Source of the DNA: Mucilaginibacter gotjawali
GTDB taxonomy: Bacteria; Bacteroidota; Bacteroidia; Sphingobacteriales; Sphingobacteriaceae
Direction: 5' to 3'
Length of the DNA stretch: 64,000 bases
NCBI RefSeq assembly: GCF_002355435.1
Contig: NZ_AP017313.1
Coordinates: 4,588,001 to 4,652,000, forward strand
Shown in pieces: positions 41,687 to 51,036 of the stretch; positions within the stretch are counted from its first letter, which is position 1; the number at the start of each line of letters is the position of its first letter. A program made the position numbers and the translations under genes. The notes beneath the pieces are model-generated. The model was not told the DNA's origin. It did no database searches and worked only from the letters and a program-made list of their open reading frames with translations.

Positions 41687-42973
41687 ATGAAAAGAGTTAC
41701 CCTACTTATAACCATTGCGCTGATGACCGCCAGGGCTCATGCCCAGGCCGAGCCCGTTAACTATGTTTCTGTTCTAACAAAATTCAAACAGTTTTATAAC
41801 AACAACCAGGTTGATAGTATTTTCAGCATGTTCAGCCCTGAAATGAAGGCGGCTTTACCGTTAAGCAATTTTAAACCCACAACCGAGCAGTTAAAAGCTC
41901 AATATGGTAATCTGTTAAAGACGGAGTTTATTAAGTACGGCGAATCGCTGGCTGTTTATAAAGCCACATTTAAAAACAGCATTTTTTTACTTAATGTATC
42001 TTTAAACCCGCAAAACAAATTAACCGGTCTGCTGCTGGGCCCTTACCAGGAATCGGCGGTTGCTAAACCGGCGGTTGATCCATCCATCACCGAATCACCG
42101 GTATTGCTCAAAACATTTTCGGGCCAGATCTCAGGCACACTGGCCATGCCCAATAATACCAGCGGTAAAGTACCCGTAGTACTTATTGTGGGCGATGCCG
42201 GCCCCACCGACCGGGATGGGAATAATGAAAAGAGCGGCTTAACTGCCAACATATATAAGCTTTTGGCTGAAGAACTGGGCAAAAATGGCATAGCCTCGCT
42301 GCGGTACGATAAACGCAACGTGGGCCAGAGCGTAAGTTCGACTAAGGAATCGCAGTTACGCATCGACGATTACAGCGATGACGCAGGCAGTTTGATAAAC
42401 ATGCTGAATGATGACCAGCGTTTCTCAAAAATCATCGTATTCGGGCATGGCGAGGGAGCGCTGGTATCTATGATCGCAATTATCGACCGCCCGGCGAAGG
42501 GGTATATTGCTGCAGAATCTGCAAGCGAACAGGGAGACAAGGTTTTGATGGACCAAATGAAATCGAAACCCAAATACCAGCAGGATGAATTTAAAGCCAT
42601 TTTAGACAGCCTGAAAAAGGGAAAAACAACCGATAAAGTTGACCCATCGCTATATTTCATAGCGAGGCCAGCTATTCAAAACTTTTTGATGTCAGTATGT
42701 CGCCTGGTTCCCACCAGGGGAATGAAAGCAATGAAAATTCCGGCACTGATCATCCAGGGAACTACTGACCTTAATGTAGCTGTAGATAACGCTGAAAAAT
42801 TAAAGAAAGCAAAATCAGATGCCCAAATGCTGATCATAAAAGGGATGAACCATATTTTAAAGGATGCCCCGGCTGACGAAGATAAAAATATAGATACTTA
42901 TACTAACCCGGATCTGCCACTGAGCGCAGGCCTGGTACCCGGGATGGTGGATTTTATAAATAAGGTGAAGTAA
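41687..42973 (+). CDS. DUF3887 + alpha/beta-hydrolase, probable pseudoenzyme
   Basis: The 428-residue exported protein has a signal peptide (cleavage near AHA-Q), a DUF3887 domain (about residues 25-110) and an alpha/beta-hydrolase domain (about 150-428). The nucleophile elbow should be GHSEGS but reads GHGEGA: residue 255 is Gly (GGC), one base from Ser (AGC). The acid (IQGTTDLNV) and histidine (GMNHIL) are kept. It cannot work as a normal serine hydrolase unless the assembly is wrong. It may be a binding protein or decayed. It is a single gene. Confidence 0.85.
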   Translation: MKRVTLLITIALMTARAHAQAEPVNYVSVLTKFKQFYNNNQVDSIFSMFSPEMKAALPLSNFKPTTEQLKAQYGNLLKTEFIKYGESLAVYKATFKNSIFLLNVSLNPQNKLTGLLLGPYQESAVAKPAVDPSITESPVLLKTFSGQISGTLAMPNNTSGKVPVVLIVGDAGPTDRDGNNEKSGLTANIYKLLAEELGKNGIASLRYDKRNVGQSVSSTKESQLRIDDYSDDAGSLINMLNDDQRFSKIIVFGHGEGALVSMIAIIDRPAKGYIAAESASEQGDKVLMDQMKSKPKYQQDEFKAILDSLKKGKTTDKVDPSLYFIARPAIQNFLMSVCRLVPTRGMKAMKIPALIIQGTTDLNVAVDNAEKLKKAKSDAQMLIIKGMNHILKDAPADEDKNIDTYTNPDLPLSAGLVPGMVDFINKVK

Positions 42974-42993
42974 GAACCCGAAGGCCTCACCCT

Positions 42994-43072
42994 GCCCTCT
43001 CCAAAGGAGAGAGTTCTTAAGAAGATAAAGCTAAAAATTAAAACAGTTAAAGCCCTCTCCCATGGAGAGGGC
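42994..43072. repeat. CCCTCTCC palindromes after the hydrolase gene
   Basis: Two copies of a short palindrome: CCCTCTCCAAAGGAGAG (42995-43011) and GCCCTCTCCCATGGAGAGGG (43052-43071). Such CCCTCTCC/GGAGAGGG elements are common between genes in Bacteroidota. It sits between two convergent genes and may end both transcripts. Confidence 0.7.
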
Positions 43073-43089
43073 CGGGCCGGTAAAAAGCA

Positions 43090-43563
43090 TTACTTCCAAT
43101 CGCCAAAAAACCTTCTTAAAGCTACGATCTCGCCAATATGATAAGCGTTGTGATCGGCCATTTGCAAAGCTTCCCGCAAAATATTTTGCCCGTCGCCATG
43201 CGGTAGTTTCTCATAAAGATTACTGTGTTCCATTAGTTCAATAAATTCATCCAGATCGCTGTTTATCTGAGTGATTGCCCCGGCCCAGAGGCTTTCGTTT
43301 GCAGGGGCGTTTTCTTTGGGCCAGTAATCATCCGGCCATTTGGGCGATTTGTGTTCCGCATCTTTGCTAAACTGTAACATATCCCATTGTGCTATCCGGA
43401 TGTGTTCAACCAACTGCCAGATACTGTATGGCATGTGTGCGGCTTTTTCGCCCCGCAATTCCGGTTTTAAGTCTCTCAGTGCATCCTGCAGCGAAATATG
43501 GGCTGTGCCGCCAAGCAGTAATTTTGTTAATTCGGCTATTATTATTTTATCATGGTTATCCAT
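43090..43563 (-). CDS. DinB-like (DUF664-type) protein
   Basis: The 157-residue protein is a four-helix bundle of the DinB/YfiT type. Family metal-site histidines are visible: IWQLVEHIRIAQ (His about 53) and MADHNAYHIGEIVALR (two His about 136-141). Such proteins bind divalent metal; some are thiol transferases, most have no known role. It is probably cytoplasmic. It is a lone minus-strand gene between the hydrolase gene and the DUF885 gene. Confidence 0.85.
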   Translation of the reverse strand: MDNHDKIIIAELTKLLLGGTAHISLQDALRDLKPELRGEKAAHMPYSIWQLVEHIRIAQWDMLQFSKDAEHKSPKWPDDYWPKENAPANESLWAGAITQINSDLDEFIELMEHSNLYEKLPHGDGQNILREALQMADHNAYHIGEIVALRRFFGDWK

Positions 43564-43746
43564 AAAGTTTCGTATACTGGTTGAACAAATATCCGTTCAT
43601 TTGGTTGTTAAAATTACCAAATAATTAAAGCCACATTACAAATAAAGCGTATTAATAAAAATTTTACGCAAGTGTTCGCTTTCTGTTAATTTATTTCGGC
43701 TAAATGTTTTAAGTTTATATTTTTCCAAAACAAACTGAATATCCCG

Positions 43747-45513
43747 GTGATCAAAAAAATATTAATTACAGTTGTTATCGTGGCACTCTTTTTTTCAGGG
43801 TGTAAAAAAGACGGTTCGGTTGGCCCGCAGGCAGGCAGAGACGATGGTGCATTTGCCGTATATGAAAACAATTTCCTTGAAGGTTTATGGAAGCTAAATC
43901 CTGATTGGGCCACCACCGCAGGCTATCATAAATATGATAGCCTGTTGTTTGTACCCGATGATAAAAGCAGGGACAAAATGGTTAATTATGCCAAGTTACA
44001 GCTCGACTCATTAAGCAGGTTTGATATCACTACTTTAAATGATGCCAATAAAATTGATTACCAGGTGATGCAAAATGAAATGCAAAAAACCGAGTGGAGC
44101 ATCCAACAACTAAAAGCCTACCAGTGGGACCCAACATCCTATAATGTTACCCGCACATTCGCCTATATTTTAAATGAACATTATGCTCCTTTGGCCAAAC
44201 GGCTGCGCAATTTTTATCAAAAAATGTCAAACATCCCGGCGTATTACAAAGAGGCTGAGAAGCAGATAAAAAACCCGGTGGCTGAATTAACAGCGCTTGC
44301 CGTTGAGCAACACCTGGGCGGCTTAAGTATTTTTGAAAAGGATTATGAAGATTCGCTGAAAAAATCAAACATCCCTGCGGCTGAGCAACAGCAAATGACA
44401 GACAAGGCACATGCTTCGGCTGAAGTAATAAAAGGATTTGCGGAATGGCTGAAGGCCCTAAAAAATGATCGCCCGCGAAGCTTCAGGCTTGGAAAAGACC
44501 TGTATGATGCAAAATTTAAATACGAAATTCAATCAGAATCCTCGCCCCAGCAGATGTATAATGCTGCTATTGAGCGCATGAAATACATCCATCGCGAAAT
44601 GGTGCAGGTAAGCAAAAAACTGTGGCCGAAATATTTTGGCACCAAACCGTTGCCAGTTGATTCACTCGACATGGTTGCCCGTGTAATTGACACCATCTCG
44701 TCAAACCATGTTTCGCCGGGCGACTTCCAGTCTGCCATTGAAAATACGCTGCCAAAACTTACTGCGTTTGTACGGGCAAAAAACCTGGTTACGCTGGACC
44801 CGACCAGGCCTTTGCTGGTACGGAAAGAACCTGGTTACATGGCTGGCGTAGCAGGCGCTTCAATGAGTGCGCCTGGCGCTTATGATAAAGAGGGCAATTC
44901 CTATTTTAATGTTGGTAGCCTTGGGGGATGGCCTGCTGAAAAAGCAGAAAGTTACCTGCGCGAATATAATCACTATACGATGCAGATTTTGTGCATCCAT
45001 GAAGCCATACCGGGCCATTATGTGCAGTTGGTTTACGCAAATAAAGCGCCAAGCCTGGTCAAATCAATTTTTGGCAATAGCGCGATGATTGAAGGCTGGG
45101 CTGTTTACAGCGAAGAAATGATGATGGAAAACGGGTATAGCGATGAGCCCGAAATGAAGCTGATGTGGTACAAATGGCACCTGCGTGCGGTTTGTAATGC
45201 CATTTTGGACTATAAGGTACATAATGAAAACATGCCAAAACAGGACGCCATGAAATTACTTACCGGGGATGGCTTTCAGCAGCAGGCCGAAGCTGACGGT
45301 AAATGGAAGCGCGTGACCGAATCCAGTGTTCAACTCGATAGTTATTTTGCGGGATACAAGGAGATCATCGAGCTAAGGGAAGCTTATAAAAAGAAAATGG
45401 GCGATAAATACAAACTGAAAGATTTTAACGAAAAGTTTTTAAGTTACGGCAGCGCACCCATACGGTACATCAAAGAAGCGATGTTAGCCAAAGAAGTTAC
45501 ACCGGGTGGCTAA
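43747..45513 (+). CDS. DUF885 peptidase-like lipoprotein
   Basis: The 588-residue protein starts at GTG, has a lipobox ALFFSGC (Cys18) and is DUF885 over most of its length. The family metal motif HEAIPGH is at residues 418-424 and a further acidic motif EGWAVYSEEMM follows (about 442-452), as in metallopeptidases of this type. It is probably anchored in the periplasm and breaks down peptides. No partner gene is next to it. Length fits the family (about 560-600). Confidence 0.88.
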   Translation: MIKKILITVVIVALFFSGCKKDGSVGPQAGRDDGAFAVYENNFLEGLWKLNPDWATTAGYHKYDSLLFVPDDKSRDKMVNYAKLQLDSLSRFDITTLNDANKIDYQVMQNEMQKTEWSIQQLKAYQWDPTSYNVTRTFAYILNEHYAPLAKRLRNFYQKMSNIPAYYKEAEKQIKNPVAELTALAVEQHLGGLSIFEKDYEDSLKKSNIPAAEQQQMTDKAHASAEVIKGFAEWLKALKNDRPRSFRLGKDLYDAKFKYEIQSESSPQQMYNAAIERMKYIHREMVQVSKKLWPKYFGTKPLPVDSLDMVARVIDTISSNHVSPGDFQSAIENTLPKLTAFVRAKNLVTLDPTRPLLVRKEPGYMAGVAGASMSAPGAYDKEGNSYFNVGSLGGWPAEKAESYLREYNHYTMQILCIHEAIPGHYVQLVYANKAPSLVKSIFGNSAMIEGWAVYSEEMMMENGYSDEPEMKLMWYKWHLRAVCNAILDYKVHNENMPKQDAMKLLTGDGFQQQAEADGKWKRVTESSVQLDSYFAGYKEIIELREAYKKKMGDKYKLKDFNEKFLSYGSAPIRYIKEAMLAKEVTPGG

Positions 45514-46013
45514 CAGGCGCAACCTGGTTAAACAATTGGTAGCGGTATAATTTCGACAAAAATTAATTGGAAAAATTATCGTAATGAGTTAAATAATTCA
45601 ACCAATTTGTTCATCCTCAAAAACAGGCGAGCTTGTGTGGCACATATGTTGTGTATCAGGTAGTTCAGGTATTTTTTTGGCACCGCTATTTTACTGCTTT
45701 AAAAAAGTAAAAACATTTATTTAGCCCAATAAAAAAGGAGAGCGGAAATAATAAGAAGAAGTAACGCTATATGTTTCGCGAGGGAAATCCTGAAAAAAAC
45801 AGGAAAAAGAGTCAGAAAAGCTAATATTTTTCTATTATAAACGTGTAAATATTTCTACAATTTGTGTAAAAATTTACACAAATTCCCCATCTTAAATTTA
45901 TTCATTTTTCCCATTTAAAATAAAAAAACGCGCAGGTTCAACGCACGGGCAGTTTCCGTTTTTAGGGTACGATATTTGTCGTTTTATGACTATACTCTCA
46001 AACTCCTATTATC
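45514..46013. other. Gene-free gap (500 bp)
   Basis: No frame of coding quality. It contains a perfect 12-bp palindrome at 45859-45884, described separately. The start of the gap after the DUF885 gene has an A/T-rich stretch without a clear terminator. Confidence 0.4.
45859..45884. promoter_or_regulatory. Perfect palindrome, operator-like
   Basis: AATTTGTGTAAA (45859-45870), two bases, then TTTACACAAATT (45873-45884): perfect 12-bp arms. A half-site-like GTGTAAAT lies just upstream (45843-45850). It resembles a dimeric regulator's operator and is 130 bases before the small membrane-peptide gene. Confidence 0.55.
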
Positions 46014-46115
46014 ATGAATACACTCACATATATTGGCATAGCAATTCAGGCAGTTCCTGTATTCTTCATTATTAAAACCAGTATATCAATGATCAAACGC
46101 AAAAGCATGTTTTAA
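46014..46115 (+). CDS. 33-residue membrane peptide, possible
   Basis: An ATG frame encodes a peptide with one hydrophobic segment (IAIQAVPVFFIIKTSISMI, about residues 9-27) and a basic end (KRKSMF). It lies between the palindrome and a strong terminator 42 bases after its stop, so there is a short transcription unit here. It may be a small membrane protein or type I toxin-like peptide, or the transcript may be an RNA with no coding role. Evidence is position and hydrophobicity only. Confidence 0.4.
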   Translation: MNTLTYIGIAIQAVPVFFIIKTSISMIKRKSMF

Positions 46116-46156
46116 TGTTTTTGTTTTTTTATTGATTTGAAGCAATAAAAATTATT

Positions 46157-46187
46157 GCCCCGGGCTTATTGTCGGGGCTTTTTTTTT
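46157..46187 (+). terminator. Rho-independent terminator
   Basis: GCCCCG (46157-46162) pairs with CGGGGC (46173-46178) and is followed by T9. It closes the unit with the 33-residue frame. Confidence 0.88.
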
Positions 46188-46255
46188 GTAACCCGGCCAA
46201 ATGATTTTCCGTATAAACAGTTGAGTGAATATTTAATGATAATGCTAGTTTGAGT

Positions 46256-46283
46256 TATAGCCAGGGTTGAGAGCCTGGCTATA
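46256..46283. other. Perfect 10-bp hairpin
   Basis: TATAGCCAGG (46256-46265) and CCTGGCTATA (46274-46283) pair over ten bases with an eight-base loop. There is no T-run. It lies about 150 bases before the DUF6263-like gene, in its possible leader or promoter region. Confidence 0.5.
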
Positions 46284-46429
46284 TCTGTTTATTGTCCGTC
46301 CTACTGCAAACAAGCTAAATTACACCGTGTATGCTAATTTCTCAGGTTAAAGGTGCGTTTATGCTTTTTTACTCCCGTTATTTTTCTTTGTAATATCTTT
46401 ACTTGCTGCTGAATTCAAACAGCTTTAGT

Positions 46430-47347
46430 ATGAAATACCTTTTATCTTTCTTTTTCTCATTAATACTGGCGGCTGTTTACGCTCAGCCCTTTAAACCATT
46501 ACTGCATTTGATTACAGGGGAAACCTATTATATGTCGAGTTCGGGAACAACAGAACTAACGCAAAATATACACGGCCGGGAGAACAAAGTAAAAGTGGGG
46601 CTTTCATTTACTATGGCTTTTAAGGTAATGGGCAAAACGGACTCCGTTTATAATATGGGCGTGCACTACCAGGCCATTGAAATGAATATACACATGCAGG
46701 ATACTACCATAAATATGAATTCGGCGCAAAAAGAAAAAACCGACACCGCTTCATTACTTATGGCTGCCATAGTGAATAAACCCTTCAATATCGCAATCAC
46801 GGTAAGGGGGAAAGTTATCGCTGTTAAAAACCTGGATAAAATATTTCTGGATGCTTTTGACAATTTCAGGCTGATGGACGCAACAAAAAAAGAGCAGATC
46901 AAAAGCCGGTTTGTGCAGTCATTTGGCGAAAATGCATTTAAAGGCAGCCTGGAAAATGGTGTTGCTATTTTTCCGAACAGCGGCTTGGCCAAAAATGCCA
47001 AGTGGACCGTTAATTCAAATTTATCATCGCCTGCAAAAGCCCGGGTTAAAACCGTTTACCAGCTGACGGATATCTCGCCGGATGTTTTTATAATTCACGG
47101 CGATGGGATAATAACTACCGATGAGGACATAAAACCGGAACAAGATAGTGGCACTCCGTTGAAATACGAATTAAACGGCGGCATGGTAACTGATATAAAA
47201 ATTGACAAAAAAACGGGGTGGATAAGCGCGTTAAATATTAAACAGTTTACACAGGGCAGTCTTGAAATAATGGATAATCCTAAAACCCCGGGTGGGATGA
47301 CAATCCCGATGATGATAAAAACAGAAATAAATGTAACCGGAAAATAA
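46430..47347 (+). CDS. Exported DUF6263-like protein
   Basis: The 305-residue protein starts at ATG 46430 with a signal peptide (MKYLLSFFFSLILAAVYA, cleavage near VYA-Q). The mature part is beta-rich with the features of DUF6263-type proteins (LLHLITGETYYMSSSG, GWISALNIKQFTQGS). Its role is not known. It is probably periplasmic. The upstream TTG in frame (46403) lies before the signal peptide and is unlikely. A two-way terminator follows. Confidence 0.7.
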   Translation: MKYLLSFFFSLILAAVYAQPFKPLLHLITGETYYMSSSGTTELTQNIHGRENKVKVGLSFTMAFKVMGKTDSVYNMGVHYQAIEMNIHMQDTTINMNSAQKEKTDTASLLMAAIVNKPFNIAITVRGKVIAVKNLDKIFLDAFDNFRLMDATKKEQIKSRFVQSFGENAFKGSLENGVAIFPNSGLAKNAKWTVNSNLSSPAKARVKTVYQLTDISPDVFIIHGDGIITTDEDIKPEQDSGTPLKYELNGGMVTDIKIDKKTGWISALNIKQFTQGSLEIMDNPKTPGGMTIPMMIKTEINVTGK

Positions 47348-47363
47348 CAAAATACAGCATAAA

Positions 47364-47396
47364 AAAGCCGCCTCAAATATGCAACGAGGCGGCTTT
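47364..47396. terminator. Bidirectional terminator
   Basis: AAAGCCGCCTC (47364-47374) and GAGGCGGCTTT (47386-47396) form an 11-bp stem between two convergent genes, with an A-run before and a short T-run after. Confidence 0.88.
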
Positions 47397-47422
47397 AACA
47401 CTATTTGTTATTAATAACGATA

Positions 47423-47755
47423 TTATCTCCAATGTCCGGGAACCCAGTAAAAACCGCGACGGAATTTCCTTTTTTCCCAATGTCCGGCCATCCACATTCC
47501 ACCATGCCTTGGCGGAAGCCCCCAGTGGCCTGCTACATATTCATAATTACGTCTTCCGGGATTCCACCTCCACTCTTCAGCTACCCAAACGTGGGCGGCA
47601 GAAGGACGGTTAGGATGTATCCTTTCATTCCTTTCATAGGCTACAGGACGGTGAAGCTGAAGATTAACTCCAATATCCACCTGGGCTTTAGCTTGCGTAA
47701 ATGCAGCTACCGAAACAACTGCCAATACTGTAAAAATTCGTGTGATCTTTTTCAT
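47423..47755 (-). CDS. YXWGXW-repeat exported protein
   Basis: The 110-residue protein starts at ATG 47755 with a signal peptide (MKKITRIFTVLAVVSVAAF, cleavage near AKA-Q). The rest is made of Trp/Gly-rich repeats: HVWVAEEWRWN, YEYVAGHWG, GMWMAGHWE and FYWVPGHWR, the YXWGXW/BLM-like pattern. Such small proteins are often found in the outer membrane or periplasm, role unknown. An upstream in-frame start would add 13 residues before the signal and is unlikely. Confidence 0.8.
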   Translation of the reverse strand: MKKITRIFTVLAVVSVAAFTQAKAQVDIGVNLQLHRPVAYERNERIHPNRPSAAHVWVAEEWRWNPGRRNYEYVAGHWGLPPRHGGMWMAGHWEKRKFRRGFYWVPGHWR

Positions 47756-47984
47756 TTTAAAAATTGTTGATTTTTTTAATTTAGGACTAAACAAAGCTAA
47801 TAAAGTTTAATATTATATTTCAAAATTATATGCCATTAATTTACAAAAACAATTTATTGCAGAATTGTTTTTAATAGATAAAAATATTATTATCAGGTTA
47901 AAGTTTGTCATACAAAATTGCCTGTTAATTGCTTTTTTTTGATTAAATAACTATTAATTATATTATTATAAAAATAGCAATTCA

Positions 47985-48008
47985 TGTGCACTGTTATAGC
48001 AGTGCACA
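47985..48008. other. 9-bp hairpin before ligA
   Basis: TGTGCACTG (47985-47993), loop TTATAG, CAGTGCACA (48000-48008). It lies about 78 bases before the ligA ATG. It may be an operator or a leader hairpin. No other copy was seen in the window. Confidence 0.5.
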
Positions 48009-48085
48009 TAACTCACAACCAGTTTCATTTTATCCTTTCTTCGTGTTTTTTTATAACTTTCCCACTAAAAACTTATCTTCGTTCC

Positions 48086-50101
48086 ATGTCACCGGCAGAA
48101 GCAAAAAACCGAATAGAAACCCTTTCGTCAGAAATCAAACAGCATAATTACAATTATTATGTACTGGCTATGCCCAGCATTTCTGATTTCGACTTCGATA
48201 AAAAACTGGAAGAACTTGTCCAATTGGAAAAACAGTTCCCCGAATTTGCTGACCCCGATTCTCCTACCCAACAGGTTGGCGGCTTTATTACCAAAGAGTT
48301 TATCACGGTAAAGCATAAATGGCCTATGTTATCGCTGGGGAATACCTATAACGAGCAGGAACTGCTGGATTTTGACCAGCGCATACGCAAGGCTATTGGC
48401 GATAACTTTGAATATGTTTGTGAATTAAAGTTTGACGGCTTATCCATGAGCCTAACTTACGAACAGGGCAAACTGGTACGCGCAGTAACGCGGGGCGACG
48501 GCGTACAGGGTGATGATGTAACAGCCAATGTTCGCACGATAAATACTATTCCCAAAAAGTTACATCAAAGTGATTTCCCCCAACATTTTGAAATAAGGGG
48601 TGAAGTATTTATGCACCTGAAAGCATTTGAACGCCTGAATAATGAGCGCGTAGAGAACGGCGAAACACCTTATGCCAACCCACGCAACTTCGCGTCAGGC
48701 ACCATCAAAATGCAGGATTCAGCGGAGGTTGCGAAACGGCCGCTGGATTGTTTCCTCTATTTTTTATATACCGATAATATTATCTATAAAACCCATTGGG
48801 AAAGCTTGCAGGCAGTAAAAAACTGGGGCTTCCAGGTAAATGAACACAGCAGGCTCTGCCATACAATAAATGATGTTTTTGAATTCATCAATCTATGGGA
48901 CAAAAAACGCTTTGGATTGAGTTATGACATCGACGGAATAGTTATTAAAGTAAACAGCTACGCACAGCAACAGGAGCTGGGTTTTACGGCCAAATCGCCC
49001 CGTTGGGCCATCGCCTATAAATTTAAAGCCGAGCAGGCCGAAACGGAGTTACTTTCAGTTAGCTACCAGGTAGGTCGCACCGGCGCCGTTACGCCTGTAG
49101 CCAATTTAAAACCTGTTTTTTTAGCCGGCACCACCGTAAAACGTGCCACGCTGCACAACGCCGATGAAATTGAAAAACGGCTAAAGTTGCATACCGGCGA
49201 TTGGGTATACGTTGAAAAAGGCGGCGAGATCATCCCTAAAATTACGGGCGTAAATTTAGATAAGCGCAAACCCGGTGCAGAAGCTATTGCCTATATTACC
49301 AGCTGCCCGGCTTGCGGTACTTTGCTTGAACGAAAAGAAGGCGAAGCAGCTTTCTATTGCCCCAACGATGAAGGCTGCCCGCCGCAGATAGTGGGTAAAA
49401 TGCAGCATTTTATTGACCGAAAGGCCATGAATATTGACGGGCTGGGCGATGAAACCATCGAAACGCTTTACCAAAAAGGGTTTATCAACCACATCAGTGA
49501 CATTTATAGCTTAAAGGATCATAGCGGGGAACTGAAATTGATGGACCGTTTCGGCGAAAAATCCATCACCAATATGTTGGAAGGTATTGAAAAATCGAAA
49601 GAAATGCCTTTTGATAAAGTGCTGTTTGGCCTTGGCATCCGCTATGTGGGCGCTACCGTTGCCAAAAAACTGGCGGTGCATTTTAAAAACGTAGATAAAC
49701 TGGCGGCTGCTTCCTTTGATGAACTGATTACTGCTGAGGAGATCGGCGAGCGGATTGCCATCAGCATATTAGATTACTTTAAGGACGAACGCCACAAGGA
49801 GGAAATTGAAAAACTAAAAGCCCATGGCCTGCAGTTTGTGACTGAAGAAAAAGAGGTGAGCCTGGCCAGTGAAACACTTAGCGGCAAAACGTTTATCATC
49901 AGCGGCGTATTTGCCAAATACTCACGGGACGAACTCACCAATATCATAGAGCAAAACGGGGGCAAAATTGTGAGCAGCATCTCAGCTAAACTCAATTACC
50001 TGGTAGCCGGCGATAACATGGGGCCCGCCAAGCTTGAAAAAGCAACCAAACTGAATATTCCTATTATTACAGATGATGATTTGCTGGCGATGATCGGATA
50101 A
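48086..50101 (+). CDS. ligA: NAD+-dependent DNA ligase
   Basis: The 671-residue protein seals nicks in replication and repair. Domains in order: adenylation domain with nucleophile Lys115 (LKFDG), OB fold, four-Cys zinc finger (CPACGTLLER ... CPNDEGC), helix-hairpin-helix region (about 480-580) and BRCT (about 595-671, SGKTFIISGVF). Length is normal. I start at MSPAEAKN (48086); the frame before it is not coding. TATCTTCG, one base from TAnnTTTG, ends five bases before the ATG. It is monocistronic. Confidence 0.97.
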   Translation: MSPAEAKNRIETLSSEIKQHNYNYYVLAMPSISDFDFDKKLEELVQLEKQFPEFADPDSPTQQVGGFITKEFITVKHKWPMLSLGNTYNEQELLDFDQRIRKAIGDNFEYVCELKFDGLSMSLTYEQGKLVRAVTRGDGVQGDDVTANVRTINTIPKKLHQSDFPQHFEIRGEVFMHLKAFERLNNERVENGETPYANPRNFASGTIKMQDSAEVAKRPLDCFLYFLYTDNIIYKTHWESLQAVKNWGFQVNEHSRLCHTINDVFEFINLWDKKRFGLSYDIDGIVIKVNSYAQQQELGFTAKSPRWAIAYKFKAEQAETELLSVSYQVGRTGAVTPVANLKPVFLAGTTVKRATLHNADEIEKRLKLHTGDWVYVEKGGEIIPKITGVNLDKRKPGAEAIAYITSCPACGTLLERKEGEAAFYCPNDEGCPPQIVGKMQHFIDRKAMNIDGLGDETIETLYQKGFINHISDIYSLKDHSGELKLMDRFGEKSITNMLEGIEKSKEMPFDKVLFGLGIRYVGATVAKKLAVHFKNVDKLAAASFDELITAEEIGERIAISILDYFKDERHKEEIEKLKAHGLQFVTEEKEVSLASETLSGKTFIISGVFAKYSRDELTNIIEQNGGKIVSSISAKLNYLVAGDNMGPAKLEKATKLNIPIITDDDLLAMIG

Positions 50102-50281
50102 AAAGCATGGAGCAGTTTGGAGCCGGCTTTGGCAGATTGTAATATTTACTTATCCTTTTGCTGAAAAACGCGGATAGTTTAATATATCGTACCCGGCAGT
50201 AATGTGTTAATGCTGTTTCAGTAACGCCTACCAGAGCCGGAACCGTAGCCGCCCTGTTCCGGGTCGGCAGAGCCCCCCACA

Positions 50282-50325
50282 AAAATTATAAAATATGAAC
50301 CGCTCATATTTTTATAATTTTTTTT
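50282..50325 (+). terminator. AU-rich terminator-like hairpin
   Basis: AAAATTATAAAATATGA (50282-50298) pairs with TCATATTTTTATAATTTT (50304-50321) and is followed by more Ts. It is 180 bases after ligA. The gap 50102-50456 otherwise holds nothing I can name; a short minus frame at its start is not supported. Confidence 0.55.
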
Positions 50326-50456
50326 TAAACATAACACTTTTACTAAAATTTATATATTTGTTCAGATAAACAATAAACTTTAAAACAATTAACTTTTATT
50401 TTATAACATTCAGTTCCGGTATTTAAATATTATTTTTTTATAAAACTTTGACGACT

Positions 50457-50969
50457 ATGACACCCCTAAGTAGCATCAAGCCCCTCCGCGTTATTTGCCT
50501 GGCTTTTTTTTCAATATTAGCCGCTGGTTGCAGCTCCCAGGATGCAACCACTTGCCCCGACTGTAAAGGCAATCAATCGATATCAGCAACGGCACGTTTC
50601 AAAATCCTTGACAAAACATCAAAACAAGACCTGTTTTTTGGGAAACTGGCTAAATACCATTTAAATCAGCTTAAAATAAGCCATATTGTAAACGGGCATC
50701 CGGATACTGCACAATCCATCATAAATATTGACAGTGCCAAACGCGTCTTCAGTACCAGTGTATTATATGAAAACGATCTTGATACGATGGTTTTGCAAGT
50801 AGCTAACTTAAAACCGGACACTTTATATTTAACAACCAGGCTATCAAACAACTGCTGCTCACATGTTTATGTCTCATCGGTTACATTGCTTGGAAAAGTT
50901 ATTTATAGTGATTTAGATGTAACAACAAAGATTAACGTAATACCAAAGATTATATCTGTTTTGAAATAA
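50457..50969 (+). CDS. Lipoprotein, unknown
   Basis: I do not recognise a family. From ATG 50457 the product has 170 residues with a lipobox LAAGC (Cys about 22) and early Cys residues (CPDCKG) that may form a disulfide or bind metal. The mature part is beta-rich, with NNCCSHVYVSS near the C-terminus. It is probably anchored in the outer or inner membrane on the periplasmic side. A terminator follows. Confidence 0.6.
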   Translation: MTPLSSIKPLRVICLAFFSILAAGCSSQDATTCPDCKGNQSISATARFKILDKTSKQDLFFGKLAKYHLNQLKISHIVNGHPDTAQSIINIDSAKRVFSTSVLYENDLDTMVLQVANLKPDTLYLTTRLSNNCCSHVYVSSVTLLGKVIYSDLDVTTKINVIPKIISVLK

Positions 50970-51004
50970 TTCAGCCGGCACCGGCTCGATTGATTAAATT
51001 CAAA

Positions 51005-51036
51005 AAAACCGGTATCCGTAAATGGATACCGGTTTT
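51005..51036. terminator. Bidirectional terminator
   Basis: AAAACCGGTATCC (51005-51017) and GGATACCGGTTTT (51024-51036) form a 13-bp stem. It ends the lipoprotein gene on the plus strand and the remnant on the minus strand. Confidence 0.88.

Noticed and set aside
50067..50282. A 71-codon minus-strand frame after ligA
   Set aside because: It overlaps the ligA end, has no signal or domain, and its codons do not look like the neighbours.
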